Below are positions 34,153 to 43,671 of a stretch of 64,000 nucleotides of DNA, in pieces. How positions within the stretch are numbered: the stretch's first letter is position 1; the number at the start of each line of letters is the position of its first letter. The position numbers and the translations under genes are program-made. The DNA comes from Chryseobacterium cucumeris. GTDB taxonomy: Bacteria > Bacteroidota > Bacteroidia > Flavobacteriales > Weeksellaceae. The stretch is taken from NCBI RefSeq assembly GCF_001593385.1, contig NZ_LUVZ01000045.1, positions 186,001-250,000 of the forward strand. The letters are read 5' to 3'. The notes under the pieces were generated by a model. The model searched no databases. It was not told where the DNA came from and saw only the letters and a program-made list of their open reading frames with translations.

Positions 34153-34312
34153 AACGCAAAGGATTAGTAGCTGGTACTTCATTTTTCAGGAAGCAAAGGC
34201 GGGAGTCAACTTTGTTGATTCTTTCTAAGCATTCGAATATCCACTCAGCTTCATCAGCGACTCCGTCGCCTTCTTATCTCCCTCAACAATAAGAGAATAT
34301 CCTCTTTGCGTT
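34153..34312. repeat. Possible degraded interspersed element with terminal inverted repeats
   Basis: In the 517-base gap 34049-34565, AACGCAAAGGAT at the left and ATCCTCTTTGCGTT at the right are inverted copies with a 2-base indel, 160 bases end to end. The interior has short inverted pieces (TCAACTTTGTTGA) and no ORF. It looks like a decayed non-coding repeat. Beyond it, 34313-34565 is AT-rich leader DNA with no clear -7 box for the S41 gene. Confidence 0.45.
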
Positions 34313-34565
34313 TTGTAGAACCAATGAGTCCGACATAAAAAAAACAAATATTTACAATTTTCCTTCACTTTCCCAGAAATATCTGTTTTATTGGATTTTA
34401 TAAGCCTTTAAAGCATTTTACCTGTAACTATTTCGTCAATAATTCGACTATTCTTTTTTAGAGTAATCCGGATTGAGAAAATTTTTTACAAATAAACATT
34501 TCTATAAAAAGGCAAAAAAATTAACAAAACCAACAGATAGTATTGCATAAATACCCAATTGTACC

Positions 34566-37500
34566 ATGAAGAAAACTATTATTTCGTTATTAACAGCATT
34601 TTCTATTATAGGGATTTCGGCGCAGGAAAAGTCTTATTTTTTATCAAGTCCTTCATTGAGTCCTGATGGAAAAACAGCTTACTTCGCTTATGACGGTGAC
34701 ATCTGGAAAGCAGATTCCAATGGAGGAAATGCTTCAAGAATTAACGCCCTGGATGGAGAAGAGATCAATCCCCGCCTTTCTCCGGATGGAAAATGGCTTG
34801 CATTCAGTTCTAATCAATATGGAAATTATGATGTGTATGTAATGCCCGCAGGAGGAGGAACCATCAAGCAGTTAACCTTCCATACCGGAAGGGATGAAAT
34901 GGAAAGCTGGGCGTGGGACAGCAAAACGATTTATTTTACTTCCAACAGAAATAATAATTTCGGAAGTTTTAAAACTACAATTGAAGGAAAAACTCCGGAA
35001 AAACTTTTCAATAATTACTTTAACTACACCAATGGACTAGTGGAAACCCCTGCAGGAGAATATCTTTTCACAAGCTCATCTGAAAGTGCCCATCAGGTAC
35101 AGAGAAAACGTTATAAGGGAGAAAATAATCCTGATATTCTTGGATACAATCCAAAAAGCAATTCTTTCAAACAGTACACGAACTATGAAGGAAAAGATTT
35201 CAACCCAAGTGTAGATAAAAAAGGTATTATCTATTTTATTTCTGATGAGAATAATGGAGAATATAATCTTTATAAAATCGAAAATGGTAAAAAAACTGCT
35301 TTAACGCAATTTGATACTTCTATAAAAAAACCGTTTGTCTCAGCAGACGGATCTAAAGTTATTTTTGAAAAGGATTATCAGCTTTATACTTATGAGGTAG
35401 CTTCAAAAAAAACAACTCCCCTCAACATTAGCCTGAATACTAATAAAACCCTGGAAAAAGCTCAGAATTTCAATGTGGAAAATAATATTTCCTATTATGA
35501 TGTATCTCCGGACGGTAAAAAAATGGCGTTCATAAGCCGTGGTATTATATTCGTTTCTGATATTGAAGGGAAATTTGCCCAGCAGATTTCTGATGGTAAA
35601 GAACGTGCTATGGAAGTAAAATGGCTGAAAGACAACCGTACTTTACTTTACAATCAGACTTATAATGGATATCAAAACTGGTTTACGATTCAGGCAGACG
35701 GAAAAGGACAGCCAAAGCAATTAACGGAAGATTTACGCAATAACAGAAGTATCACCCTTAATAACGACCTTTCAAAAGCCGTTTACTTAAGCGGGAGAGA
35801 TGAAGTAAGATTATTGGATTTAAAAAGTTTTACATCTACAACTATTGTAAAAGACGAGATTTGGGCATTCCAAAACTCAAGGCCTTCTTTCTCCCCTAAT
35901 AACGAATATGTATTATTCTCGGCAAAAAGAAACTTCGAGCTCGATATTTTCATCTATCACATCAAAAAAGGACAGACTTTAAACCTTACCAATACAGGCG
36001 TTTCTGAAGAAGATCCCGTGTGGTCTCCGAACGGAAAATATATTTATTTCGCCAGCGACAGGACCAATCCGTCTTATCCTTTAGGCATGCAGAAATCCAA
36101 CATTTACCGTATGGCTTTAGATTGGTTTGACGAGCCTTTTAAGTCTGAAAAATTCGACAGTCTTTTCACTGAAGAAAAGAAGGAAACAAAATCTTCGGAT
36201 AAAGAAAATGATAAAGATAAGAAGGACAAAAAAGGAGAAGACAAGAACAAAGAAGATAAAGAGAAAAAGGAAGAAAAAGAACCGGTCATCAAAGAGCTGA
36301 AAATAAATCCCGAAGATACCCTGGACAGAATTGAGCTGGTAACCGACCGATATGGATATCAGGATGATCCGGCCGTTTTCGCTGATGATAAAAAAGAAAT
36401 TCTATTATTTAATTCTAATCAGGATAACGGAAAAAGACAACTGTACAAAAAGGTGTTTACCGATTTTGAGCCTGCCAAATCTGAAAAAGTGTTTGATAAA
36501 GCAGCTTATTATTTAACCAAAAATGAGAAAAACCTATTTGCTCTGATTGAAGGTAATATTTACAAAACAACTGTTGCCGCATTAAAACCTGAAAAAATCA
36601 ATATCCAGTATAGTTTCGATAAAGATCTGGCCTCAGAATTTATGCAGATGTATGCTGAAGCCTGGACAGGTGTGGAAGAAAACTTCTATGACGAAAAATT
36701 CCATGGTATCGACTGGAAAGCCAAAAAGGAGCAATATGCAAAATACCTTCCGTATATAAATAACAGAAATGATCTGCGAATTTTACTGAATGATCTTCTG
36801 GGAGAGCTTAATTCTTCACACACCGGATTTTCTTCTACCGGAAAAGAGGAAACCGTATTCCTGAATTATTTCACCAACGAAACCGGAATTATCTTCAAAA
36901 AAGATCAGCCTTACACGGTAGAAAGCATTGTGAGAAAATCTCCCGCTTACCGTTCAGGGGTTGATATCAAACCTGGAGACCAACTGACTTCTGTAAATGG
37001 AAAAAAGATTGATGTAAACGAAAATATCGAAACGTATTTCACAAGCCCTAAAAAACAGGATGAACTTGTTCTTACCTTTAATCGTGATGGTAAAACGGTA
37101 ACCACCAAAGTACATCCGATTTCTAACGGGGAATTAAAAGGATTACTTTACGATGATTGGATCTATAACAATCATCAGCGTGTAGACAAGCTTAGTAACA
37201 ACCGTATTGCCTACTCTTGCATGAAAAACATGTCTACGGATGAGCTGGACCGATTCCTTCTGGATATGGTAGAACAGGAGAACAGAAAGGACGCGGTTAT
37301 TCTCGATTTACGCTACAACACTGGCGGAAATGTTCATGACAAAGTATTGAATTTCCTTTCTCAAAGACCGTATCTGCAATGGAAATACCGTGAAGGAAAA
37401 ATAACAACACAACCGAACTTTGCTCCTTCCGGAAAGCCTATTGTTCTTTTGATTAATGAAGCTTCATTAAGTGATGCAGAAATGACAGCAGCCGGGTTCA

Positions 37501-37757
37501 AAGCTCTAAAGCTGGGTAAAATTATCGGTCAGGATACTTATCGATGGATTATTTTCACTTCAGCAAAAGGGTTGGTAGACGGATCTTCTTACAGACTTCC
37601 TTCATGGGGAACTTACACATTAGACGGACAGAACCTGGAAAAGACAGGTGTAAAACCTGATATTTATGTAAAAAACACCTTTATGGACCGTCTTCAGAAC
37701 AAGGACCCACAACTGGAAAGAGCTGTTCAGGAAATCCTTAAAGATTTAAAAAAATAA
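34566..37757 (+). CDS. Tricorn-like S41-family serine protease
   Basis: A 1063-residue secreted protein with a signal peptide (MKKTIISLLTAFSIIGISAQ). Residues 22-520 form two beta-propellers built of WD40-like/PD40 repeats (SPDGKWLAFSSN, SPNGKYIYFASD). A Lys/Glu/Asp-rich linker spans about 536-580. C-terminal parts are a core domain with a PDZ (about 790-860, SGVDIKPGDQLTSVNGKKID) and the S41 peptidase domain (LRYNTGGNVHDKV; probable nucleophile Ser in NEASLSDAEM). It probably degrades peptides in the periplasm. Monocistronic with a strong terminator. Confidence 0.9.
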   Translation: MKKTIISLLTAFSIIGISAQEKSYFLSSPSLSPDGKTAYFAYDGDIWKADSNGGNASRINALDGEEINPRLSPDGKWLAFSSNQYGNYDVYVMPAGGGTIKQLTFHTGRDEMESWAWDSKTIYFTSNRNNNFGSFKTTIEGKTPEKLFNNYFNYTNGLVETPAGEYLFTSSSESAHQVQRKRYKGENNPDILGYNPKSNSFKQYTNYEGKDFNPSVDKKGIIYFISDENNGEYNLYKIENGKKTALTQFDTSIKKPFVSADGSKVIFEKDYQLYTYEVASKKTTPLNISLNTNKTLEKAQNFNVENNISYYDVSPDGKKMAFISRGIIFVSDIEGKFAQQISDGKERAMEVKWLKDNRTLLYNQTYNGYQNWFTIQADGKGQPKQLTEDLRNNRSITLNNDLSKAVYLSGRDEVRLLDLKSFTSTTIVKDEIWAFQNSRPSFSPNNEYVLFSAKRNFELDIFIYHIKKGQTLNLTNTGVSEEDPVWSPNGKYIYFASDRTNPSYPLGMQKSNIYRMALDWFDEPFKSEKFDSLFTEEKKETKSSDKENDKDKKDKKGEDKNKEDKEKKEEKEPVIKELKINPEDTLDRIELVTDRYGYQDDPAVFADDKKEILLFNSNQDNGKRQLYKKVFTDFEPAKSEKVFDKAAYYLTKNEKNLFALIEGNIYKTTVAALKPEKINIQYSFDKDLASEFMQMYAEAWTGVEENFYDEKFHGIDWKAKKEQYAKYLPYINNRNDLRILLNDLLGELNSSHTGFSSTGKEETVFLNYFTNETGIIFKKDQPYTVESIVRKSPAYRSGVDIKPGDQLTSVNGKKIDVNENIETYFTSPKKQDELVLTFNRDGKTVTTKVHPISNGELKGLLYDDWIYNNHQRVDKLSNNRIAYSCMKNMSTDELDRFLLDMVEQENRKDAVILDLRYNTGGNVHDKVLNFLSQRPYLQWKYREGKITTQPNFAPSGKPIVLLINEASLSDAEMTAAGFKALKLGKIIGQDTYRWIIFTSAKGLVDGSSYRLPSWGTYTLDGQNLEKTGVKPDIYVKNTFMDRLQNKDPQLERAVQEILKDLKK

Positions 37758-37777
37758 AACTCCGGAACTATAAAATA

Positions 37778-37807
37778 AAAAAGACCTGCAAAAGTGCAGG
37801 TCTTTTT
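37778..37807 (+). terminator. Strong intrinsic terminator after the S41 protease
   Basis: A perfect 13-bp stem AAAAAGACCTGCA/TGCAGGTCTTTTT with loop AAAG. Its symmetry would also serve the convergent ABM gene. Confidence 0.9.
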
Positions 37808-37844
37808 AGTTGGTATGATCTTAACTTTTATGATAACAAGAGTT

Positions 37845-38147
37845 TTATTCCTCTGAAATTCTTTCCAGCTCAAAAAGCTTTATAGGCTCACTCATTAATT
37901 CATCCATCTGACCTGCAAAGTTCTTGAAATGTTCAGTTTGGGTATGAAATTCAAAAGCCTTTTCGTCTTCAAACGCTTCCCACATATAGAAAGTTCCGGC
38001 AGATTTTTTATCCTCAAAAAGAATATAATACATACAGCCGATTTCCTTACGGCTTGGTTCTATCAGTTGTAGTAAAGCATTTCTCAAATGATCTATTTTC
38101 TCCGGTTTAGACTTCAGTACCGCCACAGATTTAAACGTTTTGTTCAT
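37845..38147 (-). CDS. Antibiotic biosynthesis monooxygenase (ABM) domain protein
   Basis: The 100-residue protein starts MNKTFKSVAVLKSKPEKI and has the ferredoxin-like ABM fold pattern: LRNALLQLIEPSRKEIGCMYYILFEDKK, then FYMWEAFEDEKAFEFHTQTEHFKNF. YgiN-type relatives are quinol monooxygenases. A longer frame reaching 38444 runs into the cupin-MRJP gene and is discarded. It lies 40 bases after that gene and is probably co-transcribed with it. Confidence 0.85.
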   Translation of the reverse strand: MNKTFKSVAVLKSKPEKIDHLRNALLQLIEPSRKEIGCMYYILFEDKKSAGTFYMWEAFEDEKAFEFHTQTEHFKNFAGQMDELMSEPIKLFELERISEE

Positions 38148-38187
38148 TGTTTTATATTTTATGTGATTTATATTTAAAAATTTTGGC

Positions 38188-39594
38188 TTATAATTTAACC
38201 CTGTATATAAAATACGGAGGTTTTCCGGCATCCGGTTGACCAGAAAACGCTGTTGTTGTATGAAGTTGGTTGACTGAAATATACAGGTAGCCATCATCAG
38301 AAACTGCAATATTATCAGGCCACTGTAATTTTGAATCTTTAATGAATTCCGTAAGATTTCCATTTTTATCCAGCTTACTGATACCATGACCTCCAAGATC
38401 AGTAATGTAATGATTCCCTTGTTGATCTGTAGCCACACCATCACTCACAGGTTTTTCTCCCAGTTTCTTAATGGATTTTCCTATTGCATGGTCATCTTTA
38501 TTTTCTCTAAAAAGTTGGGCAGGAACTTCATACCATGATGTTCCATTCATAGAACCAAAGAATAACGTTTCCCTGTCATCTGACAGCGTAATAGGATTAA
38601 TGCCTACACGGGATGGTTTGCCTCCAAAATCAATGACCTTTCCATCAATAATCATATCAACATCTTCCGACTGTAAAGCCTGATGACCACCAAACCTCCT
38701 TGCTTTTTTTGTTTTGAGATTCAATGCAATAATTCCCGGATTGGCAATATCAGCAAGGTAAGCCCAGCCATTTTTTTCATCAATGGCAACATCCTGAATA
38801 AAACTGCCTTTCGGAGCAATATCAGCTGGTAATTCTATCTTTTCAGCGACTTTATTTTTTTTCAGGTCGAAGCACCAAAGACGGGTTTTCCCAAGCTCAA
38901 GCCCCATATCAATCATCCAAAGCCGATTTCCTTTATCTATAGTGACTCCCAGCGGGGTATCAAATTTATGACTATCAGCCGGCTGTCCGTTTTTCTGTAA
39001 ATCCGTAGACGGAAAAGGTACTGCTTTCCCATTGCGGATTTCCACCAATTGCTGTTTGGGATCGGATAAAGGGTGCATCGTCGCAAATACCCTTCCGTTA
39101 TGACTCACGGCTACATTTCCTGGTCTAGAATCAGTAAACTGCGCTACGACTTCAAGGTTTTTCCCATGTGCTGAAAGATAAGATGCAGATCCATCTATCC
39201 AGTCTTTACGCACAGGAGTAAAAAAGTCCAGATCTTCGGTTCCATCTTCAAGGCAGAAGAACTCATGCGTAATACCTGCAGGAATCACCAGCACGCCACC
39301 AGCCTTTATAATATGTTCTTTCCCATTCATGAGTACTTTTACACTTCCCTTATTGATATAAGTCATCTGCTCGTTCGGATGACTATGGGGAGCTACATGA
39401 GCATCTTTATCCATTTTCCAAAAGGCAAAAGTACTTTCTGAGCCGGATATCCATTTACGCTGTAATCCTTTTCCCACCTGTTCCCAAATTCCTTTACTAA
39501 AGTCTGTTTGAATGACCTTCTGCTGAGCCTTAGCTGAGTTGAAGAAAAATAGTGCTGAAATTGAAGAAATCAAAAAAAATCTATTGGTTTTCAT
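38188..39594 (-). CDS. Secreted cupin fused to a major royal jelly protein (MRJP/yellow) beta-propeller
   Basis: In this 468-residue protein, a signal peptide (FFLISSISALFFFNSAKAQ) precedes a cupin at about 50-120 (HVAPHSHPNEQMTYINKG, then VIPAGITHEF, with metal-binding His and Glu). From about 155 an MRJP-like propeller follows: LWMIDMGLELGKTRLWCFDLKKNK, SFIQDVAIDEKNGWAYLADIANPGIIALNL, DGVATDQQGNHYITDLGGHGI, and SVNQLHTT near the end. Relatives of the propeller include gluconolactonase-like enzymes. The substrate is not known. The divergent AraC gene is the probable regulator. Confidence 0.82.
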   Translation of the reverse strand: MKTNRFFLISSISALFFFNSAKAQQKVIQTDFSKGIWEQVGKGLQRKWISGSESTFAFWKMDKDAHVAPHSHPNEQMTYINKGSVKVLMNGKEHIIKAGGVLVIPAGITHEFFCLEDGTEDLDFFTPVRKDWIDGSASYLSAHGKNLEVVAQFTDSRPGNVAVSHNGRVFATMHPLSDPKQQLVEIRNGKAVPFPSTDLQKNGQPADSHKFDTPLGVTIDKGNRLWMIDMGLELGKTRLWCFDLKKNKVAEKIELPADIAPKGSFIQDVAIDEKNGWAYLADIANPGIIALNLKTKKARRFGGHQALQSEDVDMIIDGKVIDFGGKPSRVGINPITLSDDRETLFFGSMNGTSWYEVPAQLFRENKDDHAIGKSIKKLGEKPVSDGVATDQQGNHYITDLGGHGISKLDKNGNLTEFIKDSKLQWPDNIAVSDDGYLYISVNQLHTTTAFSGQPDAGKPPYFIYRVKL

Positions 39595-39693
39595 CTGTAT
39601 ATATGATTAGTATGTTATAATTTCTAATAATGAAATTTGATCTTTTAGCGGGTAACTTTTTTATGCTGGTAGACAATTCCAATATATGAACAA

Positions 39694-39760
39694 GGCAAAA
39701 TTATACTGATAATTAGCAAATTACCGGTACAAAACTTCTCTATTTTTGTATAATTTTGCC
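39694..39760. promoter_or_regulatory. Back-to-back divergent promoters with a perfect inverted repeat
   Basis: GGCAAAATTATA (39694-39705) and TATAATTTTGCC (39749-39760) are perfect 12-bp inverted copies 43 bases apart. Each contains TAATTTTG, one facing the cupin-MRJP gene and one facing araC. Neither has a good -33 box, which suits activation by a regulator bound between them. Confidence 0.65.
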
Positions 39761-39777
39761 AATATAAAGCAACCCTC

Positions 39778-40620
39778 ATGAACAGAGACGTATTATATGA
39801 GCCATACAGTATTCATTTTGAAACATTAGAAACATTCCCGGATAAAGAGAGCAGAAAAAACTTCTTTGAACTTGTCTTTATTTTATCAGGCACAGGGCAG
39901 CATTGCATTAATAAGCACAGCTTTTCCTATTCGGATAATCACATGTTTCTCCTGACCCCACAGGATTGCAGCCAGTTTTGGATTGATACTAAAACCCGTT
40001 TTTTCTTTCTGAGGTTCAGTAATATTTATTTAAAAAGTGATAAAATTTCGAAAGAGAATATCAAGCGTTTGGAATTTATTCTTGAAAATGCCAACCACAA
40101 GCCCGGATGTATCCTAAAAAATCAGACAGATAAAACACTTGTAAGACCAATCGTAGAAGCTTTGATAAGAGAAGCCGTCAATAAAGACCTGTATCACAGC
40201 GATATAACCGCACAACTCATTAATACACTCATTGTTATTGTTGCCCGCAATATTGCCAAATATCTTCCTCAGAAGATAGATGAAACCTCAGAATCAAGAA
40301 TTATTAGTATTCTGAATTATATACAGGCAAATATCTATGAACCTGAAAAAATACGAACTGAAACCATCTGCAAAGAGTTCGGGTTTTCTGAAAATTATCT
40401 CGGTAAATACTTTAAAAAACATAGCGGTGAAACCCTTCAGTCTTATCTGAATAATTATAAAACCACCTTAATAGAGCACCGTTTAAAACACAGCAACAAC
40501 AGAATTTCAGAGATTGCCGACGAATTGGGATTCACTGATGAGAGCCATCTTAATAAATTTTTTAAAACGCAGCGGGGCAAAAGTCCCAAAGCTTATCGGC
40601 TGGAATTTATAAAATCATGA
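39778..40620 (+). CDS. AraC-family transcriptional regulator
   Basis: The 280-residue protein has an N-terminal cupin-like sensing domain (residues about 10-110, FVFILSGTGQHCINKHSFSY-type pattern, DCSQFWIDTKTRFFFLRF). The C-terminal double helix-turn-helix is at about 180-278 (TICKEFGFSENYLGKYFKKHSGETLQSYL; RISEIADELGFTDESHLNKFFKTQRGKSPKAYR). It is divergent from the cupin-MRJP/ABM genes and shares a symmetric promoter region with them, so it probably controls both. The inducer is unknown. Confidence 0.92.
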   Translation: MNRDVLYEPYSIHFETLETFPDKESRKNFFELVFILSGTGQHCINKHSFSYSDNHMFLLTPQDCSQFWIDTKTRFFFLRFSNIYLKSDKISKENIKRLEFILENANHKPGCILKNQTDKTLVRPIVEALIREAVNKDLYHSDITAQLINTLIVIVARNIAKYLPQKIDETSESRIISILNYIQANIYEPEKIRTETICKEFGFSENYLGKYFKKHSGETLQSYLNNYKTTLIEHRLKHSNNRISEIADELGFTDESHLNKFFKTQRGKSPKAYRLEFIKS

Positions 40621-40713
40621 ATAACCTCCTGCTCATCCCAGAAAAATATTTAAAATTTAATTTATTGAAAAATAAACCAATAGCTTTTTTCATTCAATAT
40701 TCAGGAACAAAAA

Positions 40714-40745
40714 CTTGCTTGGTACGGATATTCCTATTATATTTG
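40714..40745 (+). promoter_or_regulatory. Promoter of tRNA-Asn copy 2
   Basis: CTTG at 40714-40717 and TATATTTG at 40738-40745 are 20 bases apart. From the TATATTTG box to the tRNA the DNA is identical to copy 1. Confidence 0.7.
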
Positions 40746-40767
40746 CACCACTTAAAACAAAGGACAT

Positions 40768-40841
40768 TCCTCCTTAGCTCAGTTGGTTAGAGCATCTGAC
40801 TGTTAATCAGAGGGTCGCTGGTTCGAGCCCAGCAGGAGGAG
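40768..40841 (+). tRNA. tRNA-Asn (GTT), copy 2
   Basis: Identical in all 74 bases to the copy at 33975, with anticodon GTT and no encoded CCA. The upstream segment from the -7 box (about 22 bases) is also identical, pointing to a recent duplication or gene conversion. Confidence 0.97.
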
Positions 40842-40842
40842 C

Positions 40843-40875
40843 AAAAAAGACTTACATTTCTGTAAGTCTTTTTTT
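40843..40875 (+). terminator. Terminator of tRNA-Asn copy 2
   Basis: A perfect 14-bp stem AAAAAAGACTTACA/TGTAAGTCTTTTTT with loop TTTC follows the tRNA. It is a compensated variant of the copy-1 terminator. Confidence 0.88.
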
Positions 40876-41121
40876 ATGATATAAATTCTTCATAACGGCT
40901 GCAAAATATTTCTAAAAAGCAGGAACGTTACCTTTCTTTTAATCTCCTGATTATTATATTTTAAGCATTAAAATTTCCCGATTATTTTTTAATCCATACA
41001 TATATTATTTTCGCTATTTTTGTCGTTTTATAGGATAGAATAAAAATATTTTATTTTTTTACCTTTTTTTTAAATAAACTGCATGCTTTTTGTTTATGAT
41101 AATTGCCTGAAGAAACGAATG

Positions 41122-43650
41122 ATGTTAAACAATAACTCCCAAAAACACTATCTTTTATTTTTCTTTCTGATTCTCGCCGGTTCCGTATGCGCTCAAAACA
41201 AAGCGAGCGGCAAGGTGGTTGACGAAAAGAGCAGTAAAGAACTCAATAAAGTTGATATCTTTATCAACGACAGTAAAACACCTGCCCTGACGACAACTTC
41301 AGGCAGTTTTATTATTCAGTCTGATAGCATCATCCATCAGCTAAGATTTTCCAGAAAAAATTATACTACAGAAACCCTTAATATCACTCCCGAAAATGCT
41401 GACAATATTTTCGTACAGCTTTCGCAGGCTAAAGTAAGCGACATTCAGGAAATTGTTCTTCAAAGCGGAAAAACAAAATATAAAAGCAAGAAAGAAAATC
41501 CGGCTTATGCAATTATGCAGAAAGTATGGGCACAAAAAAGAAATAACGGACTGGAAAAATTCGACACCTATTCTTATAAAGAGTATGAAAAAACGCAGTT
41601 TGACCTAAATAATCTTGATAGTGCCTTCATGAAGAAAAAGATTTTCAATAAACTGGATTTCATTTTCGATTATGCAGATTCCACAGCAAGCGGGAGACTT
41701 GGACTTCCTATTTTCCTGAACGAAGCCGTTTACGAAAATTATGGTAAAAATAAACCGGAAAAAAACAGCAAAAGAACATTAGTAGCCCAGAAAACTTCAG
41801 GTTTTCAGGATAACCAGGTGATTACGGTTTCTGCTAAAAACTTATACCGTGATATTAATATCTACGACAATACTCTGAATTATTTCGATATCGGATTCCA
41901 GAGCCCTGTCGGAAGTGATGGTTTCAGTACTTACGATTATAGCCTTATGGATACCATTACGATTCGTGGTGAGAAAGCATTTCAGATAAGGTATCAGCCT
42001 AAGAGAAAAGACATTCTTGCATTCCAGGGAAACCTTTATATTGACACCGATACTTATGCTGTTTTAGGAGCAACATTAAAGTCAACACAGAAGATCAACG
42101 TCAACTTTGTCAACAGTGTGTATACTCAGGTAGAATACGACAATCCTGATGACGCTACATTTCTTCCTAAAAAACTGATCACTGAATTTGAAATGAGTCC
42201 TTTCTCAAAAAAGAAAGGTGCAAAAAGTATCATCGCCAAAAGATCGGTAGATTATTCTGATTATCAGTTCAACAAGCCTCTTGATCCTAAAGTATTCAAA
42301 CGTACTGAAGAAGAATACGAAGACAAGTTCACCAATAAAGACGATGCATATTGGACTAAAGCAAGACCTGACACTTTATCTAAAGCAGAACAAGGCGTTT
42401 ATAACATGCTTGACCAGCTTCAGCAGACGCCGAAATTCAACCGAATGGTAAAACTGTTTGAAACCCTCGGTTCACGTTATTATAATGCCTTTAAAGGAAT
42501 AGATATTGGTCCTATTTTCTCAATTTACGGAAGAAATGAAGTAGAAGGGGACAGAATAAGATTAGGAGCAAGAACCTATTTCGGATTGAATGATACCTGG
42601 AGAGCCCAGTTTTATACAGCTTATGGTTTCAAAGATCAACAGTTTAAATATGGCGTAGAAGCAAGATATATGTTCAATAAGCTTAACCGCTTTATGATTG
42701 GAGCAGGAACCAGCAGAGATATTGTTCAGCTTGGGGGACAGCTTACATCAGGGGATGGTGTTACGCCGCAATCTTCATCTACCAGTACCTTTTTTGCAAG
42801 AGGAGAAAACATTTCTTTAAGTTCTGTAAACAAAACAAGCGTTTTTGCAGCTATTGAACCATGGAAGAACTTCCAGATCCGAGTAGATGGAGTGATGCAG
42901 AGTATTAAGTCTGCTATTCCTGAGAAATTCAATCTGATGTATTACAAAGATGGACAGTTGAGACAAACAGTTAATGATTCTCACGTTACCATCAGTTTAA
43001 TTGCCAAACCTGGTGCAAAATTCTCACAAACCGGTATTGACCGTTACCAGGCCAGAAACTTAGCTCCAACTATCGTTTTAAGATATACACGAGGTATTGA
43101 AGGATTATTTAATGCTGATTTCAATTATGACAAACTCCAGTTCATGCTCTACAAGCCATTTTTAATTGGAAGTATGGGAAAACTGGTGGTTAATTTCGAA
43201 GCTGGAAAGAACTTCAATACAGTTCCTTTGGCATTACAGAATATTATTCCGGCAAACCTTTCCTATGGTCTGGTTCCAAATACTTTCTCTCAGCTTAACT
43301 ATTATGAGTTTGTGACGGATGCGTATACAACTCTTCAATTAGAGCATCATTTTAACGGTAAGATCCTTTCATACATTCCTTTGATTAAAAAACTGAAACT
43401 GAGAGAAGTTGCATTTATCAGAGGTGCCTATGGTACATTAAGTGATGCCTCCAAAGCGATCAATGTAGAAGGTTTTAAATATTCTGCACCAAGCGAACAT
43501 ATCTATTATGAATATGGATTCGGGATTGAAAATATAGGAATTGGAAATCTTAGAATCTTCAGAGTAGACTTCAACTGGAGAGGAAATTATCTTGACAGAC
43601 CTGATATTTCTAAATTCGGGGTTAAAGCAGGGTTCCAGGTAGGATTTTAA
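41122..43650 (+). CDS. DUF5686 family outer-membrane protein with carboxypeptidase-regulatory-like domain
   Basis: The 842-residue protein has a signal peptide (HYLLFFFLILAGSVCAQ) and an N-terminal carboxypeptidase-D-regulatory-like beta-sandwich (ASGKVVDEKSSKELNKVDIFIN). A long DUF5686 region follows (NPAYAIMQKVWAQKRNNGLEKFDTYSYKEYEK) with a barrel-like C-terminus (GNYLDRPDISKFGVKAGFQVGF). ATG 41122 (or the adjacent 41119) is preferred because it places the signal peptide correctly; the frame reaches 41083. It is probably an outer-membrane protein of unknown function. Confidence 0.85.
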   Translation: MLNNNSQKHYLLFFFLILAGSVCAQNKASGKVVDEKSSKELNKVDIFINDSKTPALTTTSGSFIIQSDSIIHQLRFSRKNYTTETLNITPENADNIFVQLSQAKVSDIQEIVLQSGKTKYKSKKENPAYAIMQKVWAQKRNNGLEKFDTYSYKEYEKTQFDLNNLDSAFMKKKIFNKLDFIFDYADSTASGRLGLPIFLNEAVYENYGKNKPEKNSKRTLVAQKTSGFQDNQVITVSAKNLYRDINIYDNTLNYFDIGFQSPVGSDGFSTYDYSLMDTITIRGEKAFQIRYQPKRKDILAFQGNLYIDTDTYAVLGATLKSTQKINVNFVNSVYTQVEYDNPDDATFLPKKLITEFEMSPFSKKKGAKSIIAKRSVDYSDYQFNKPLDPKVFKRTEEEYEDKFTNKDDAYWTKARPDTLSKAEQGVYNMLDQLQQTPKFNRMVKLFETLGSRYYNAFKGIDIGPIFSIYGRNEVEGDRIRLGARTYFGLNDTWRAQFYTAYGFKDQQFKYGVEARYMFNKLNRFMIGAGTSRDIVQLGGQLTSGDGVTPQSSSTSTFFARGENISLSSVNKTSVFAAIEPWKNFQIRVDGVMQSIKSAIPEKFNLMYYKDGQLRQTVNDSHVTISLIAKPGAKFSQTGIDRYQARNLAPTIVLRYTRGIEGLFNADFNYDKLQFMLYKPFLIGSMGKLVVNFEAGKNFNTVPLALQNIIPANLSYGLVPNTFSQLNYYEFVTDAYTTLQLEHHFNGKILSYIPLIKKLKLREVAFIRGAYGTLSDASKAINVEGFKYSAPSEHIYYEYGFGIENIGIGNLRIFRVDFNWRGNYLDRPDISKFGVKAGFQVGF

Positions 43651-43671
43651 ACAGATTATAATATAAAACAC

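Noticed and set aside
37845..38444. 199-residue version of the ABM protein
   Set aside because: The first 99 residues overlap the end of the cupin-MRJP gene in another frame; ATG 38147 gives the normal 100-residue ABM protein.
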